Below are positions 11,902 to 22,073 of a stretch of DNA of 64,000 bases, in pieces; position 1 is the stretch's first letter, and the number at the start of each line of letters is the position of its first letter. The stretch lies in contig AP025685.1 of assembly GCA_022846635.1 (NCBI GenBank), positions 1 through 64,000 on the forward strand, given 5' to 3'. Made by a program: the position numbers and the translations under genes. Below the pieces are notes generated by a model, which was not told where the DNA came from, made no database searches, and was given only the letters and a program-made list of their open reading frames with translations. This DNA comes from Salmonella enterica subsp. enterica serovar Choleraesuis. GTDB taxonomy: Bacteria > Pseudomonadota > Gammaproteobacteria > Enterobacterales > Enterobacteriaceae.

Positions 11902-13167
11902 GTGCAACAGGTTACTTTCTCTTCCCGCCATCATCAGCTCACAAATATTAATGTCTGGACGCCGGACGGCAACTGGCTGGTATTTGATGTTCGTCCTTCA
12001 GGTGCATCATTTACCGGTTCGACAATTGAGCGAGTGAATGTAATTACCGGTGAAACGGAAGTTTTGTATCGTGCGCCGGAAGGTGCGCACGTTGGGGTTG
12101 TGACGGTTAATCCGCACCTTGCTGAGCATTATGTCTTTATTCATGGCCCGGAAAATCCTGATGCTAACTGGCAGTATGACTTTCACCACCGGCGCGGCGT
12201 AGTGCTGGGACCACAGGGCATTCAAAACCTTGATGCGATGGATATCACCCCGCCATTTACCACCGGTGCTTTGCGTGGCGGAAGCCACGTACATGTTTGG
12301 AGCCCGGACGGTAGCCGGTTGAGTTTTACCTATAACGACCACGTATTGCATGAGCTGGACCCGGCTCTCGATCTGCGCAATGTCGGCGTTGCCGTTCCTT
12401 ACGGCCCGGTAATACCGAAGTGCCACCATCCTCGAGAGTACAGCGGCAGCCATTGGTGTGTGTTGGTGACTGAGACTACGCCAGCGCCGGTTCCCGGCAG
12501 CGATGAGATCAATCGGGCCTACGAAGAGGGCTGGATTGGTGAGCAGGGCTATATCAAGGACGATGGCCATCGGCAGCGCTGGGCTCTTGCGTTTATTGGC
12601 GACACTCTTAGCCTTAGCGGTGAAAAAGTCCCTGAGCTATTTATTGTCGATTTACCAGAGAGTGAGCTGGCCTGGAAAACGCCGGGCGCTAAGCCGTTAG
12701 AAGGCACAGTCAATACGCTTCCGGCACCGCCGGCAGGGGTTTCTCAACGGCGGCTCACCTTTAGCCATCAGCGCCGCTATCCAGGGCTGGTCAGCCAGCC
12801 GCGCCACTGGGTTCGTAGCAATCCACAGGGTACGCAGCTGGCCTTTTTAATGCGTGATGATAATGGCGTCGCGCAGCTGTGGCTGCTGGCTCCCGCTGGC
12901 GGGGAGCCTGTTCAGCTCACCCATTTAGATAATGGAGTTGAGTCAGCCTTTAACTGGCATCCTTCTGGCAAGGCGCTGGCTTTTATCAGCCAGCAGAGGG
13001 TGATGTTGTGTGATGCCCGCAGTGGCGAAATAACAGTTTTAACGCCTGCTGATGCCTGTGGTCTGTCCGGGGACGCTGTAGTATTTTCCCCGAGCGGTGA
13101 CCGCATAGCCTGGATGCAGGATGTGGATGGTTTCCGGCAGTTATTCTGTACCACAACCGGTTTGTGA
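11902..13167 (+). CDS. yidR: YidR, DUF3748 beta-propeller-like protein
   Basis: This 421-residue protein matches E. coli YidR (about 415 aa) along its length. It contains repeated WD40/TolB-like segments of the form sPDGs.lsF.y and WHPSGkaLAF, suggesting a beta-propeller of the type found in TolB or oligopeptidase N-domains. No protease catalytic domain is present. The start is a GTG at 11902 with a weak SD (CAGGG). A basic patch near 225 (KDDGHRQRW) appears to be an insertion relative to E. coli. Function is unknown. Synteny yidA-yidR-yidQ-ibpA is that of E. coli without the dgo operon. Confidence 0.93.
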   Translation: MQQVTFSSRHHQLTNINVWTPDGNWLVFDVRPSGASFTGSTIERVNVITGETEVLYRAPEGAHVGVVTVNPHLAEHYVFIHGPENPDANWQYDFHHRRGVVLGPQGIQNLDAMDITPPFTTGALRGGSHVHVWSPDGSRLSFTYNDHVLHELDPALDLRNVGVAVPYGPVIPKCHHPREYSGSHWCVLVTETTPAPVPGSDEINRAYEEGWIGEQGYIKDDGHRQRWALAFIGDTLSLSGEKVPELFIVDLPESELAWKTPGAKPLEGTVNTLPAPPAGVSQRRLTFSHQRRYPGLVSQPRHWVRSNPQGTQLAFLMRDDNGVAQLWLLAPAGGEPVQLTHLDNGVESAFNWHPSGKALAFISQQRVMLCDARSGEITVLTPADACGLSGDAVVFSPSGDRIAWMQDVDGFRQLFCTTTGL

Positions 13168-13180
13168 TATCGGAGCGGGG

Positions 13181-14032
13181 TTACAGCAACCCAATGATGA
13201 CCCCGCCAGAAACCACGAACAGCAATCCCGTCACCACATAACCCATTTCCTGGCGAGTTTTACGCTCGCCCAGCAGCCAGATGCTGGCCAGAGTCGCTAT
13301 GACTACATTCATTTGTGAGAGCGTAAAGCCAGTCGCTACGCCGTTTAGCTTTGCCGAAATCAGATAGCTAAATGCCGCAAAGGCGAAGACAACGCCGGAA
13401 AGTAAGTTACGCCATGTAGCACGGGCAAAGGCGGGTTTCTGGTGCAGAAAGCCGGCCATCAACAGTGAGGCGCTAAACATCCCGATAGCCTGAGGCATAA
13501 ACGCCTCCCAGCCATCTACGTTGTAGAAACGTGGAAATGCAGAGAACCCCAGGTAACCAATAGTTGATATCAGCAGCGTTACCAGCCCTTTTTTCATATT
13601 CACAGCGCCACCATTCCCGTTCTGCTGGCGGGTTGTCAGAGCAATACCGATGATGATGATAACAATGGCTGCCAGGCCCAGAAGACGGGTGCTGGTGGCT
13701 GGCCACTCACCAAACAGAGCTACACCCATCAACGATGTTGATGTCAGCTGCAGGCCCGTGGATATGGGCATTGCGCGCGAAACGCCTATTTGGGTAAATG
13801 CCTTATATTGGTTTATTTGTCCGAATGCCCAAAAGGCACCGGAGATAAAGCTAAATATAAATGCGCCAGGGGTAAAGTGAGGCTGACTAAATAGATAAAA
13901 GATAATTGAAATTAATAAAGTACCCAGTGTAGTACCAACTATTTGCTGCACGGGGTTACCACCTGCCCGGGTAACAATAACCGGCAGCAGGCCCCAAAAT
14001 AGGGCCGGGAGTAACGCAATTATGATATTCAT
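13181..14032 (-). CDS. glcU: GRP-family glucose uptake transporter (GlcU-like)
   Basis: A 283-residue, about ten-helix membrane protein of the glucose/ribose porter family in the DMT superfamily. The opening MNIIIALLPALFWGLLPVIVT and the blocks GQINQYKAF.QIGVSRAMPISTGLQL and GVATGFTLSQMNVVIATL are characteristic of Bacillus GlcU. It lies 56 bp after a glucose 1-dehydrogenase gene, the same partnership as the Bacillus glcU-gdh operon but in reversed order. An inverted repeat AGGGGAG/CTCCCCT (14048-14066) sits in the gap and may tune expression between the two genes. Glucose is the likely substrate from family and context. Confidence 0.88.
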   Translation of the reverse strand: MNIIIALLPALFWGLLPVIVTRAGGNPVQQIVGTTLGTLLISIIFYLFSQPHFTPGAFIFSFISGAFWAFGQINQYKAFTQIGVSRAMPISTGLQLTSTSLMGVALFGEWPATSTRLLGLAAIVIIIIGIALTTRQQNGNGGAVNMKKGLVTLLISTIGYLGFSAFPRFYNVDGWEAFMPQAIGMFSASLLMAGFLHQKPAFARATWRNLLSGVVFAFAAFSYLISAKLNGVATGFTLSQMNVVIATLASIWLLGERKTRQEMGYVVTGLLFVVSGGVIIGLL

Positions 14033-14088
14033 TACCTACAACCTTTTAGGGGAGATGGCCTCCCCTATTATTTTCTTACCTGAATAGA

Positions 14089-14985
<897 letters not shown>

Positions 14986-15148
14986 CTATCATCACAGCAA
15001 GTGATGGCGGAGATTATGTTGAGTATGGCGTAAAATTACCGATAACATTAATATTCAACCCGCTGGTTCGATTCCTATAATCCGACGGTTTGCTACATGA
15101 AGTCTTAATATTGCGGCGCGGCTAATGAAATAATAGTAGTGATATTAT

Positions 15149-15400
15149 TTACTTATAAACAATCGCTGTTCCTGTTGTGCGGTTTCCCATACGGGCAGAG
15201 GTTATTTTGTAGTGGCTCCCGCCCATTTTTTGAGTCTTCACATTAATAGCCTGTTCCATCTCGCTGAGCGTACTGGCCGAGGCGGATACCGTCCCCATGG
15301 CTTCATCCGGCGTTGCAGAGTTATTTGCCCAGGCTGAAGATAAAGGAGCTGCGAGCAGGATGGCGCTAAGCATGGCGGCGTGGGGGATAAATTTTTTCAT
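15149..15400 (-). CDS. DUF1471 (YdgH/BhsA/McbA) small periplasmic protein
   Basis: An 83-residue secreted protein. The signal peptide is MKKFIPHAAMLSAILLAAPLSSAWA. The mature part has GTVSAS..TLSEMEQAINVK and a C-terminal beta segment YKITSARMGN..TGTAIVYK, the DUF1471 fold. Family members such as BhsA, McbA and YhcN respond to stress and affect surface properties and biofilm. Which member this is cannot be decided. It forms its own transcription unit, with 212 bp to yidQ on one side and 274 bp to gdh on the other. Confidence 0.88.
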   Translation of the reverse strand: MKKFIPHAAMLSAILLAAPLSSAWANNSATPDEAMGTVSASASTLSEMEQAINVKTQKMGGSHYKITSARMGNRTTGTAIVYK

Positions 15401-15612
15401 TACAGTGTCCTCAGAATAAAGAGCGGCGCACTGATATGCCGGCGCCGTTTAGCAAGTGGCGGCATTATGCGACAGGCGTTTTATTCTAAAAACTAGCAAT
15501 CTAAGAATAGACTTTTGCTTTTATAGTAATAATCACGTCGTGTGACTAAGTGGTTTTAGGCAGGTGATTGCCTGAGCCGTTGATGGTGATGACCGCAGCT
15601 CAGGCCAGCCGC

Positions 15613-15978
15613 TTAAGAGGCGGGAGGGGCAATATCGGCGTTAGTGGTGGACAGCGTTGGGCTTGACGGTGGAATGGCATCATTGATAGCTGCGTTTGCC
15701 CGCTCGCTGTCGGCAACGCGTGATTTAACCGATTTATCGGTACGTACTGCATCCCAGGGTATCAGCAACGTATCGGCAATAGCGGTAAATGGCATATCCA
15801 GAGCGACGAAAGATTTTGCGGCCCAGCCGGTGTCATCGTCGGCCAGCATGTGATAGCTGGAGCGAGTTCCAGGATAATAACCCTGATCGCTGCCGCCGGT
15901 ATGACTCATCATGCTGGAGCAGCCGGTCACGGTCAGCAGTGCACTTACGGTAATTAATTGCTGGAAGTAGCTTTTCAT
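15613..15978 (-). CDS. yidQ: YidQ, YceK/YidQ-family lipoprotein (DUF1375)
   Basis: A 121-residue lipoprotein. The start at 15978 gives MKSYFQQLITVSALLTVTGC, with a lipobox ending TGC and the lipidated cysteine at 20. The body CSSMMSHTGG...GYYPGTR, LDMPFTAIADTLLIPWD and VKSRV matches E. coli YidQ (about 110 aa). The C-terminus is slightly longer and Ser/Pro-rich. A 16-residue upstream extension lacks a signal-peptide character and is rejected. It is divergent from ibpA as in E. coli. Function is unknown. Confidence 0.92.
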   Translation of the reverse strand: MKSYFQQLITVSALLTVTGCSSMMSHTGGSDQGYYPGTRSSYHMLADDDTGWAAKSFVALDMPFTAIADTLLIPWDAVRTDKSVKSRVADSERANAAINDAIPPSSPTLSTTNADIAPPAS

Positions 15979-16164
15979 CTTAACCCAGTTCGGTTGAGCC
16001 GGCGGAACTGACCGCCAGCGGCACAAGAGATACCCACACTGCTACGCTAATGTGCCGTTTTTTATCTATGCGTGCTGTGGTGACTGTCGCAATTCAAAAT
16101 GACGCAACGTCCGAAGCTAGTCTAAGCAAAGAACGACACCAGGGCCAAATTTTTGCGTGCCACT

Positions 16165-16192
16165 CTTGAAAACTCAATCAGGAGCCCAACAT
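16165..16192 (+). promoter_or_regulatory. Sigma-32 heat-shock promoter of ibpAB
   Basis: CTTGAA (16165-16170) is followed after 14 bp by CCCAACAT (16185-16192), close to the RpoH consensus CTTGAA-N13-15-CCCCATNT. The predicted start point near 16199 leaves a leader of about 100 nt before the ibpA ATG, as in E. coli. Confidence 0.85.
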
Positions 16193-16198
16193 ATTTAT

Positions 16199-16299
16199 CA
16201 CAGCCAATAACAAACTTGCCGTCAGGGAGTTTGGGCTTAATAAGTCTGTCCATTGTGGAAGGCTATCCGTTTCTCGCTGATTTCAGGAGCAATATTATT
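16199..16299 (+). promoter_or_regulatory. ROSE-type RNA thermometer in the ibpA leader
   Basis: The leader ends with TCGCT (16274-16278), which fits the conserved U(U/C)GCU anti-SD element of ROSE thermometers, located just before the SD AGGAG (16285-16289). Pairing of these two at low temperature would hide the ribosome-binding site. Two further stem candidates lie upstream. This mechanism is known for ibpA in E. coli and Salmonella. Its operation here is inferred from the motif and position. Confidence 0.8.
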
Positions 16300-16713
16300 A
16301 TGCGTAATTTCGATCTGTCCCCGCTGTACCGTTCCGCTATTGGTTTCGACCGTCTGTTCAACCTGCTGGAAAATAATCAAAGCCAGAGTAATGGCGGCTA
16401 CCCTCCTTATAACGTTGAGCTGGTAGACGAAAACCATTACCGCATTGCGATAGCCGTTGCCGGTTTTGCGGATGCCGAACTGGAGATAACCGCTCAGGAC
16501 AATATGCTGGTGGTAAAAGGCGCTCACGCCGACGAGCAAAAAGAGCGTACTTATCTGTACCAGGGAATCGCCGAGCGCAACTTTGAGCGTAAATTCCAGT
16601 TGGCTGAAAATATCCACGTTCGCGGCGCTAATTTAGTTAATGGCCTGCTGTATATCGAGCTGGAACGCGTCATTCCAGAAGCGATGAAACCACGTCGTAT
16701 CGAAATAAACTAA
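16300..16713 (+). CDS. ibpA: Small heat-shock chaperone IbpA
   Basis: An alpha-crystallin (Hsp20) chaperone that binds aggregating proteins together with IbpB and hands them to DnaK/ClpB. The ATG at 16300 gives [20 protein letters not shown] and 137 residues, nearly identical to E. coli IbpA. The alpha-crystallin domain spans about 35-125, and the C-terminal IEIN carries the I-x-I oligomerisation motif. The frame is open 49 codons further upstream, but that part covers the promoter and thermometer and is not coding. Confidence 0.98.
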   Translation: MRNFDLSPLYRSAIGFDRLFNLLENNQSQSNGGYPPYNVELVDENHYRIAIAVAGFADAELEITAQDNMLVVKGAHADEQKERTYLYQGIAERNFERKFQLAENIHVRGANLVNGLLYIELERVIPEAMKPRRIEIN

Positions 16714-16739
16714 TTTCTCACGGGGTCGCCTAAAGGCGG

Positions 16740-16826
16740 CCCATATTCCTAAGCCTGCCGTCAGGGGGCTTGATGCCGGTTCGCATACCGGTGGCTAATA
16801 CTCGCTTCTTAGAAGGAGAATTTATT
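16740..16826 (+). promoter_or_regulatory. ROSE-like leader of ibpB
   Basis: The 113-nt intergenic region before ibpB repeats the ibpA arrangement: TCGCT (16802-16806) lies 7 nt before AGGAG (16814-16818), which precedes the ATG at 16827. A GCCGGT/ACCGGT hairpin is present upstream. This fits a second thermometer controlling ibpB translation within the ibpAB transcript. Confidence 0.7.
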
Positions 16827-17255
16827 ATGCGTAACTTCGACTTATCACCTTTACTGCGTCAGTGGATCGGTTTTGACAAACTGGCCAGCGCGCTGGAAAC
16901 CGCTAACGAAACCCAGGGCTTCCCTCCCTATAACATCGAAAAAAGCGACGATAACCACTACCGCATAACCCTGGCGTTAGCCGGTTTCCGTCAGGAAGAT
17001 CTGGATATTGAGCTTGAGAGCACGACTCTGCGTGTTAAAGGTACGCCGGTAAAACCAGAAACCGAACAAAAGTGGTTACACCAGGGGCTGGTGAGCCAGC
17101 CGTTTAATCTTAGCTTTAATCTGGCTGACAATATGGAGGTTGCGGGAGCAAGCTTCATTAACGGATTGCTGCACATTGACCTGGTGCGTCAGCAGCCTGA
17201 GCAGGTAACGCCTCAGCGTATTGAGATAAGCGAGCGCCCGGCACTTAACGCCTGA
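16827..17255 (+). CDS. ibpB: Small heat-shock chaperone IbpB
   Basis: Second inclusion-body-binding Hsp20 protein, which works with IbpA to keep aggregates open for refolding. The ATG at 16827 ([20 protein letters not shown]) gives 142 residues, the E. coli length. The alpha-crystallin domain covers about 33-125, followed by a tail with the IEI motif. It is cotranscribed with ibpA and closed by a strong terminator at 17294-17317. Confidence 0.97.
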   Translation: MRNFDLSPLLRQWIGFDKLASALETANETQGFPPYNIEKSDDNHYRITLALAGFRQEDLDIELESTTLRVKGTPVKPETEQKWLHQGLVSQPFNLSFNLADNMEVAGASFINGLLHIDLVRQQPEQVTPQRIEISERPALNA

Positions 17256-17293
17256 GTAATCACATCTAATTTGCTGGTTTAACTTAAAATTCT

Positions 17294-17317
17294 AAAGGCC
17301 CCTGATGGGGCCTTTTT
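17294..17317 (+). terminator. Rho-independent terminator of ibpAB
   Basis: AAAGGCCCC, a 4-nt loop and GGGGCC are followed by six T residues, about 38 bp after the ibpB stop. Confidence 0.95.
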
Positions 17318-17393
17318 TGTGCTCCATCGCCCGGTACCCAGCGGTGAAATTTGCGACACTTCAGTCAGGTTAAAAGGATTTATAAGGCTTATT

Positions 17394-19055
17394 ATGAGCG
17401 GGATTGCATTGACCGTTAGTATGCTTGCGCTGGTTGCGGTCGCAGGATTATGGCTCGGTAATCTGAAATACCGTGGCGTTGGGCTGGGGATTGGCGGCGT
17501 ACTGTTTGGTGGCATTTTTGTGGGGCATGGTGCGGATATTCTCGGCATCAGCTTTAACAGCGATATGCTGCATGTAATACAGGAGCTGGGGCTTATCCTG
17601 TTTGTCTATACTATCGGTATTCAGGTTGGGCCGGGTTTTTTCTCTTCACTGCGGGTTTCAGGCCTGCGGCTAAACATGTTTGCTCTGCTGATTGTGGTGC
17701 TTGGCGCTGCGGTTACCGCTTTATTGCATAAAGTATTTTCTATTCCTCTTCCCGTCGTTCTTGGGATTTTTTCCGGCGCCGTAACCAATACGCCAGCGCT
17801 GGGAGCAGGTCAGCAAATTCTGTCCGATCTCGGCACGCCTGCGAATGTCGTCAACCAAATGGGCATGAGCTACGCGATGGCCTATCCCTTTGGTATCTGC
17901 GGTATTTTGCTGTCCATGTGGCTGGTGCGTTGGGTTTTTCGGGTAAAAGTGCCGCGAGAGGCCGCCCGCTGGGAGGCGAGCGTTAGCCATGACCACGCTC
18001 AGCTACATACGCTTAATATTCAGGTTGAGAACCCTAACCTGGTTAATCTGGCTATCAGGGATGTGCCGCTACTGAATAGCGACAATATTATTTGCTCGCG
18101 CCTTAAACGCGGCGATTTATTGATGGTTCCTGCCCCCACTACCCAAATCCAGCACGGCGATCTTCTGCATCTGGTGGGTAAAGAGAGCGATCTGCATGCC
18201 GCTCAGCTCATTATTGGTAAAGTGGTCGATACATCGCTTTCGACTCAGGGAACCGATTTGCGTGTCGTGCGGGTCGTAGTGACTAATGAGAAGGCGCTTG
18301 GCAAGAAAATACGCGAGCTGCAGTTTAAACAGCGATACGATGTGGTGATATCGCGCCTTAACCGCGCTGGGGTAGAGCTGGTAGCCGGCAGCAATGTTAG
18401 TTTGCAGTTCGGTGACATTCTTAATCTGGTCGGGCGGCCTGGTTCTATCGATGCGGTGGCGGCTGAGGTAGGCAATGCGCAGCAAAAATTGCAGCAGGTT
18501 CAGATGCTACCGGTGTTTATCGGCATCGGGCTTGGTGTGCTGCTGGGTTCTATCCCGCTGTATGTGCCTGGCTTTCCGGTAGCGCTGCGCCTGGGGCTGG
18601 CCGGAGGGCCGCTGATTGTTGCGTTAATTTTAGGGCGCATCGGCACACTGGGTAAGCTGTACTGGTTTATGCCACCCAGCGCGAACCTGGCGTTGCGCGA
18701 ACTTGGCATTGTGCTATTTCTCTCGGTTGTAGGGTTAAAGTCTGGCGGTGATTTTTTTGAAATCCTGCTTAACGGACCCGGGCTACACTGGATGGGTTAC
18801 GGTATTCTGATTACCCTCGTGCCATTGCTGTGTACCGCTTTTCTGGCCCGCCTGATAACCAAAATGAACTACCTCACCCTGTGCGGCATGCTGGCCGGTT
18901 CGATGACGGATCCTCCGGCGCTGGCATTTGCTAACAATCTGCATCCAACCTGTGGAGCGGCGGCACTCTCTTACGCCACGGTCTATCCGCTGGTGATGTT
19001 TCTTCGCATTATCACGCCTCAGCTACTGGTCGTTTTGTTTTGGGGAATAGGCTGA
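17394..19055 (+). CDS. yidE: YidE, AspT/YidE/YbjL-family putative transporter
   Basis: A 553-residue inner-membrane protein identical in length to E. coli YidE. It has five N-terminal membrane segments, two cytoplasmic RCK_C/TrkA_C domains (about 190-380, each containing a CSRLKRGD- or SRLNRAG-type block followed by GD.L.LVG), and a C-terminal membrane bundle repeating the AspT duplication domain ([10 protein letters not shown] and [10 protein letters not shown] are the paired motifs). The ATG at 17394 ([14 protein letters not shown]) fits the family. The frame extends 25 codons upstream into the ibpB terminator and is not used. The transported substrate is unknown. Confidence 0.95.
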   Translation: MSGIALTVSMLALVAVAGLWLGNLKYRGVGLGIGGVLFGGIFVGHGADILGISFNSDMLHVIQELGLILFVYTIGIQVGPGFFSSLRVSGLRLNMFALLIVVLGAAVTALLHKVFSIPLPVVLGIFSGAVTNTPALGAGQQILSDLGTPANVVNQMGMSYAMAYPFGICGILLSMWLVRWVFRVKVPREAARWEASVSHDHAQLHTLNIQVENPNLVNLAIRDVPLLNSDNIICSRLKRGDLLMVPAPTTQIQHGDLLHLVGKESDLHAAQLIIGKVVDTSLSTQGTDLRVVRVVVTNEKALGKKIRELQFKQRYDVVISRLNRAGVELVAGSNVSLQFGDILNLVGRPGSIDAVAAEVGNAQQKLQQVQMLPVFIGIGLGVLLGSIPLYVPGFPVALRLGLAGGPLIVALILGRIGTLGKLYWFMPPSANLALRELGIVLFLSVVGLKSGGDFFEILLNGPGLHWMGYGILITLVPLLCTAFLARLITKMNYLTLCGMLAGSMTDPPALAFANNLHPTCGAAALSYATVYPLVMFLRIITPQLLVVLFWGIG

Positions 19056-19171
19056 TACGTAGTCAAACCCTGGCTTTCTGGCTACAGTTAACATATTAAT
19101 CTTACAGGTTTTGTCCCGCTGGCATGTTGCTGGCGGGCAGGCCGGCAACACTATTGCGCAAGGAGATCGTA

Positions 19172-19768
19172 ATGCTCTATATCTTTGATTTAGGAAATGT
19201 CATCGTAGATATCGATTTCAGCCGCGTTCTCGGCGTGTGGAGCGATCTCAGCCGGGTGCCGCTGGCAACCTTAAAAAAACGCTTTGTCATGGGTGAGGCG
19301 TTTCATCAGCATGAGCGCGGAGAGATAGATGATGAAACCTTTGCTAAGGCTATGTGTGAGCAGCTGGATTTGCCGCTGAGCTTCGAGCAGTTCAGTGCGG
19401 GCTGGCAGGCCGTGTTTGTCGAACTGCGCCCAGAAGTTATAGCCACTATGCATCGGCTGCGCGAGCAGGGCCATAGGGTCGTGGTGTTATCGAATACCAA
19501 CCGCCTGCATACGCAATATTGGCCGGACCGTTATCCTGAAGTGCAGGATGCCGCCGACCGAATCTATCTCTCTCAGGAGATGGGAATGCGTAAACCAGAG
19601 GCTGGAATCTATCAGAGAGTGCTGGCGGAACAAGGGGTTGCGCCGCAGGATGCGGTTTTCTTTGATGATAATGCCGATAATATTGCCGGGGCAGAGGCCT
19701 GCGGCATTACCAGTGTGCATGTCGTTGATAAAAAAACTATTCCAGACTATTTTTCCACTCAGCCATGA
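19172..19768 (+). CDS. yihX: Alpha-D-glucose-1-phosphate phosphatase YihX
   Basis: A HAD-like phosphatase that hydrolyses alpha-glucose-1-phosphate in E. coli. The ATG at 19172 follows a strong SD (AAGGAGA) and gives 198 residues (E. coli 199). Motif 1 is [11 protein letters not shown], motif 2 LSNTN, motif 3 lysine lies in MRKPEAGIY, and the metal-binding motif is FFDDNADNI. It overlaps yihY by 4 bp (ATGA), which suggests a yihX-yihY-dtd-fabY operon. In E. coli this block lies several minutes away from yidE. Confidence 0.95.
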   Translation: MLYIFDLGNVIVDIDFSRVLGVWSDLSRVPLATLKKRFVMGEAFHQHERGEIDDETFAKAMCEQLDLPLSFEQFSAGWQAVFVELRPEVIATMHRLREQGHRVVVLSNTNRLHTQYWPDRYPEVQDAADRIYLSQEMGMRKPEAGIYQRVLAEQGVAPQDAVFFDDNADNIAGAEACGITSVHVVDKKTIPDYFSTQP

Positions 19769-20631
19769 CCAAAAAAAATCGCCGCCCGGTGACCCGATAC
19801 GCCCGCCATTCAGCCAGTTTCCTCAATCTGCTTTGGCATCGTATCGATAAAGATCATATGACCGTTTTGGCCGGTAACCTGGCCTATGTCTCCTTGCTGG
19901 CGTTGGTGCCCTTGATTGCGGTAATTTTTGCTCTGTTTGCCGCTTTTCCCATGTTTTCCGATATCAGCGTGCAGCTGAGACACTTTATTTTTGCCAACTT
20001 TATTCCAGCAACTGGCGACATCATTCAGCGCTATATCGAGCAGTTTGTCGCCAACTCCAGCAAGATGACAGCCGTGGGTGCCTGCGGTCTGATTGTCACT
20101 TCTTTGTTGTTGATGTATTCGGTGGATAGCGCGCTAAACACTATCTGGCGCAGCGATCGCTCCCGGCCAAAAATTTACTCATTTGCCGTCTATTGGATGG
20201 TGCTGACGCTAGGCCCATTGCTGACGGGCGCAAGCCTGGCGGTGAGTTCTTATCTGCTGTCGCTACGTTGGGCGTCGGATTTTAACGGCGTTATCGACGA
20301 ACTGCTGCGCATATTACCGCTGGTGCTTTCATGGCTAACCTTCCTGTTGCTTTACAGCATTGTACCCGTCAACCGGGTGCCGATTCGGGATGCGCTGATA
20401 GGCTCGCTGGTGGCGGCATTATTGTTCGAGCTGGGTAAGAAGGGGTTTGCCCTCTACATCACCGCATTTCCTTCGTATCAGCTGATATATGGGGTGCTGG
20501 CAGTAGTTCCGATTCTGTTTGTGTGGGTGTACTGGACGTGGTGCATTATCTTGCTTGGCGCAGAAATAACTGTCACTCTCGGAGAGTTTCGGAAATTACA
20601 GCATCAACAAGAACAGCAGGAACAGAAATAA
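19765..20631 (+). CDS. yihY: YihY family inner-membrane protein (UPF0761)
   Basis: A 288-residue protein with about six membrane helices (E. coli YihY 290 aa). The N-terminus [24 protein letters not shown] and the internal [14 protein letters not shown] block are family signatures. It was once called RNase BN (rbn), an attribution later withdrawn, and its function is not established. It overlaps yihX by 4 bp and precedes dtd by 1 bp, so translation is probably coupled. Confidence 0.94.
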   Translation: MTKKNRRPVTRYARHSASFLNLLWHRIDKDHMTVLAGNLAYVSLLALVPLIAVIFALFAAFPMFSDISVQLRHFIFANFIPATGDIIQRYIEQFVANSSKMTAVGACGLIVTSLLLMYSVDSALNTIWRSDRSRPKIYSFAVYWMVLTLGPLLTGASLAVSSYLLSLRWASDFNGVIDELLRILPLVLSWLTFLLLYSIVPVNRVPIRDALIGSLVAALLFELGKKGFALYITAFPSYQLIYGVLAVVPILFVWVYWTWCIILLGAEITVTLGEFRKLQHQQEQQEQK

Positions 20632-20632
20632 T

Positions 20633-21070
20633 ATGATTGCGTTAATTCAACGGGTTACCAGAGCCGATGTGACGGTCGATGGTGAAACAACCGGCGCCAT
20701 TGGGCCGGGATTACTGGTTTTACTTGGGGTAGAGCGTGACGATACCGAGCAGAAGGCGAATCGCCTGTGTGAGCGTGTGCTGGGCTATCGAATTTTTAGT
20801 GATGAACAGGGCAAAATGAATCTCAATGTTAAACAGGCCGGCGGCAGCGTGCTGGTCGTTTCGCAGTTTACCCTGGCGGCAGACACTAAAAGCGGTAACC
20901 GCCCTGGCTTTTCTCAGGGGGCTGCGCCTGAGCTTGCCGAGTCGCTCTATGATTACTTTACTGAGCGCTGCTCGCTTCAGGGCATTAAAACGGAAACCGG
21001 GCGCTTTGCCGCTGATATGCAGGTTTCGCTGGTTAATGACGGGCCGGTAACTTTCTGGCTTCAGGTTTAA
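20633..21070 (+). CDS. dtd: D-aminoacyl-tRNA deacylase
   Basis: Dtd removes D-amino acids (and glycine mischarged on tRNA-Ala) from tRNA. The 145-residue product has the E. coli length and the two signature motifs: SQFTLAAD near residues 77-84 and NDGPVTFWL (the GP-containing cross-subunit motif) at the C-terminus. Its TAA shares a base with the ATG of fabY. Confidence 0.97.
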   Translation: MIALIQRVTRADVTVDGETTGAIGPGLLVLLGVERDDTEQKANRLCERVLGYRIFSDEQGKMNLNVKQAGGSVLVVSQFTLAADTKSGNRPGFSQGAAPELAESLYDYFTERCSLQGIKTETGRFAADMQVSLVNDGPVTFWLQV

Positions 21071-22056
21071 TGCGCGCCACGCACTGGCCGCAGGCAACAG
21101 GAGAGTGTAAGGCTATGTACCACTTACGCGTACCGCAAACCGAGCAAGAGCTGGAGAGTTATTACCAATTTCGTTGGGAGATGTTGCGCAAGCCGCTGCA
21201 TCAGCCCAAGGGATCTGAGCGTGATGCCTGGGATGCCATGGCTCATCATCAAATGGTAGTGGATGAAGATGGCAATCCGGTGGCCGTTGGGCGGTTATAT
21301 GTAAATGCCGAAAATGAGGCATCGATTCGCTTTATTGCCGTTAGTCCGCTGGTACAGGATAAAGGTCTGGGAACGCTGGTGGCTATGACCCTGGAGTCGG
21401 TAGCCCGTCAGGAAGGCGTTAAGCGAATAACCTGTAGCGCCAGGGAAGATGCCGTAGATTTCTTTGCCAAGCTGGGATTTGTGAACCAGGGCGAGATTAC
21501 CACCCCTCAGACCACCCCGTTGCGCCACTTTCTGATGATAAAACCAGTTAAAACGCTGGACGATATTCTCCATCGCGGTGACTGGTGCGATCAGCTACAG
21601 CAGGCCTGGTATAAGCACATTCCTTTGAGCGAAAAGATGGGTGTGCGTATCCAGCAATATACCGGGCAGAAATTCATAACGACGATGCCGGAAACCGGTA
21701 ATCAAAACCCTCATCAAACTTTATTTGCAGGAAGTTTGTTCTCCTTAGCGACGCTGACAGGTTGGGGGTTAATCTGGCTTATGCTGCGCGAACGTCATCT
21801 CGGCGGCACCATTATTCTCGCCGATGCCCACATTCGCTATAGCAAGCCTATTAGCGGCCGTCCGGGGGCCGTGGCCGATTTATGCTCGCTAAGCGGGGAT
21901 CTGGATCGGTTGGCCCGAGGCCGAAAGGCGCGGGTGCAGCTGGAGGTGGAACTGTTTGGTAATGATACCCGTGGGGCGGTATTTGAGGGCGTATTCCTTG
22001 TGTTGCCCGCAAAGCCGTTTGGGCCGCTGGAAGAAGGCGGGAACGAGGAAGAGTAA
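21070..22056 (+). CDS. fabY: YiiD/FabY: GNAT acetyltransferase plus hot-dog thioesterase domain
   Basis: Two-domain protein of 328 residues (E. coli 329). The N-terminal GNAT domain (about 20-160) holds [15 protein letters not shown], an acetyl-CoA pyrophosphate loop of the form Q.kGlG. The C-terminal YiiD domain (about 175-320) includes [19 protein letters not shown], typical of hot-dog acyl-CoA thioesterases. In E. coli fabY has been linked to initiation of fatty acid synthesis. Translation can start at 21070, overlapping dtd, or at the second ATG (21115, after AGGAGAG), where similarity begins. The E. coli protein has a comparable N-terminal extension. It ends the operon and converges on yicH. 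Confidence 0.93.
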   Translation: MRATHWPQATGECKAMYHLRVPQTEQELESYYQFRWEMLRKPLHQPKGSERDAWDAMAHHQMVVDEDGNPVAVGRLYVNAENEASIRFIAVSPLVQDKGLGTLVAMTLESVARQEGVKRITCSAREDAVDFFAKLGFVNQGEITTPQTTPLRHFLMIKPVKTLDDILHRGDWCDQLQQAWYKHIPLSEKMGVRIQQYTGQKFITTMPETGNQNPHQTLFAGSLFSLATLTGWGLIWLMLRERHLGGTIILADAHIRYSKPISGRPGAVADLCSLSGDLDRLARGRKARVQLEVELFGNDTRGAVFEGVFLVLPAKPFGPLEEGGNEEE

Positions 22057-22073
22057 CCCCGTTCCCTTATAAG

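Larger units (their letters stand above)
15979..16299. other. Divergent yidQ/ibpA control region
   Basis: This 321-bp interval carries the yidQ promoter side on the left, for which I see no distinctive motif. On the right are the sigma-32 promoter of ibpA (16165-16192) and the ROSE-type leader (about 16199-16299). No gene is present. Confidence 0.8.

Noticed and set aside
15055-15085. GGTTCGATTCC resembling a tRNA T-arm near 15064
   Set aside because: The flanking bases do not form a T-stem and no anticodon or D-arm lies upstream. Chance match.
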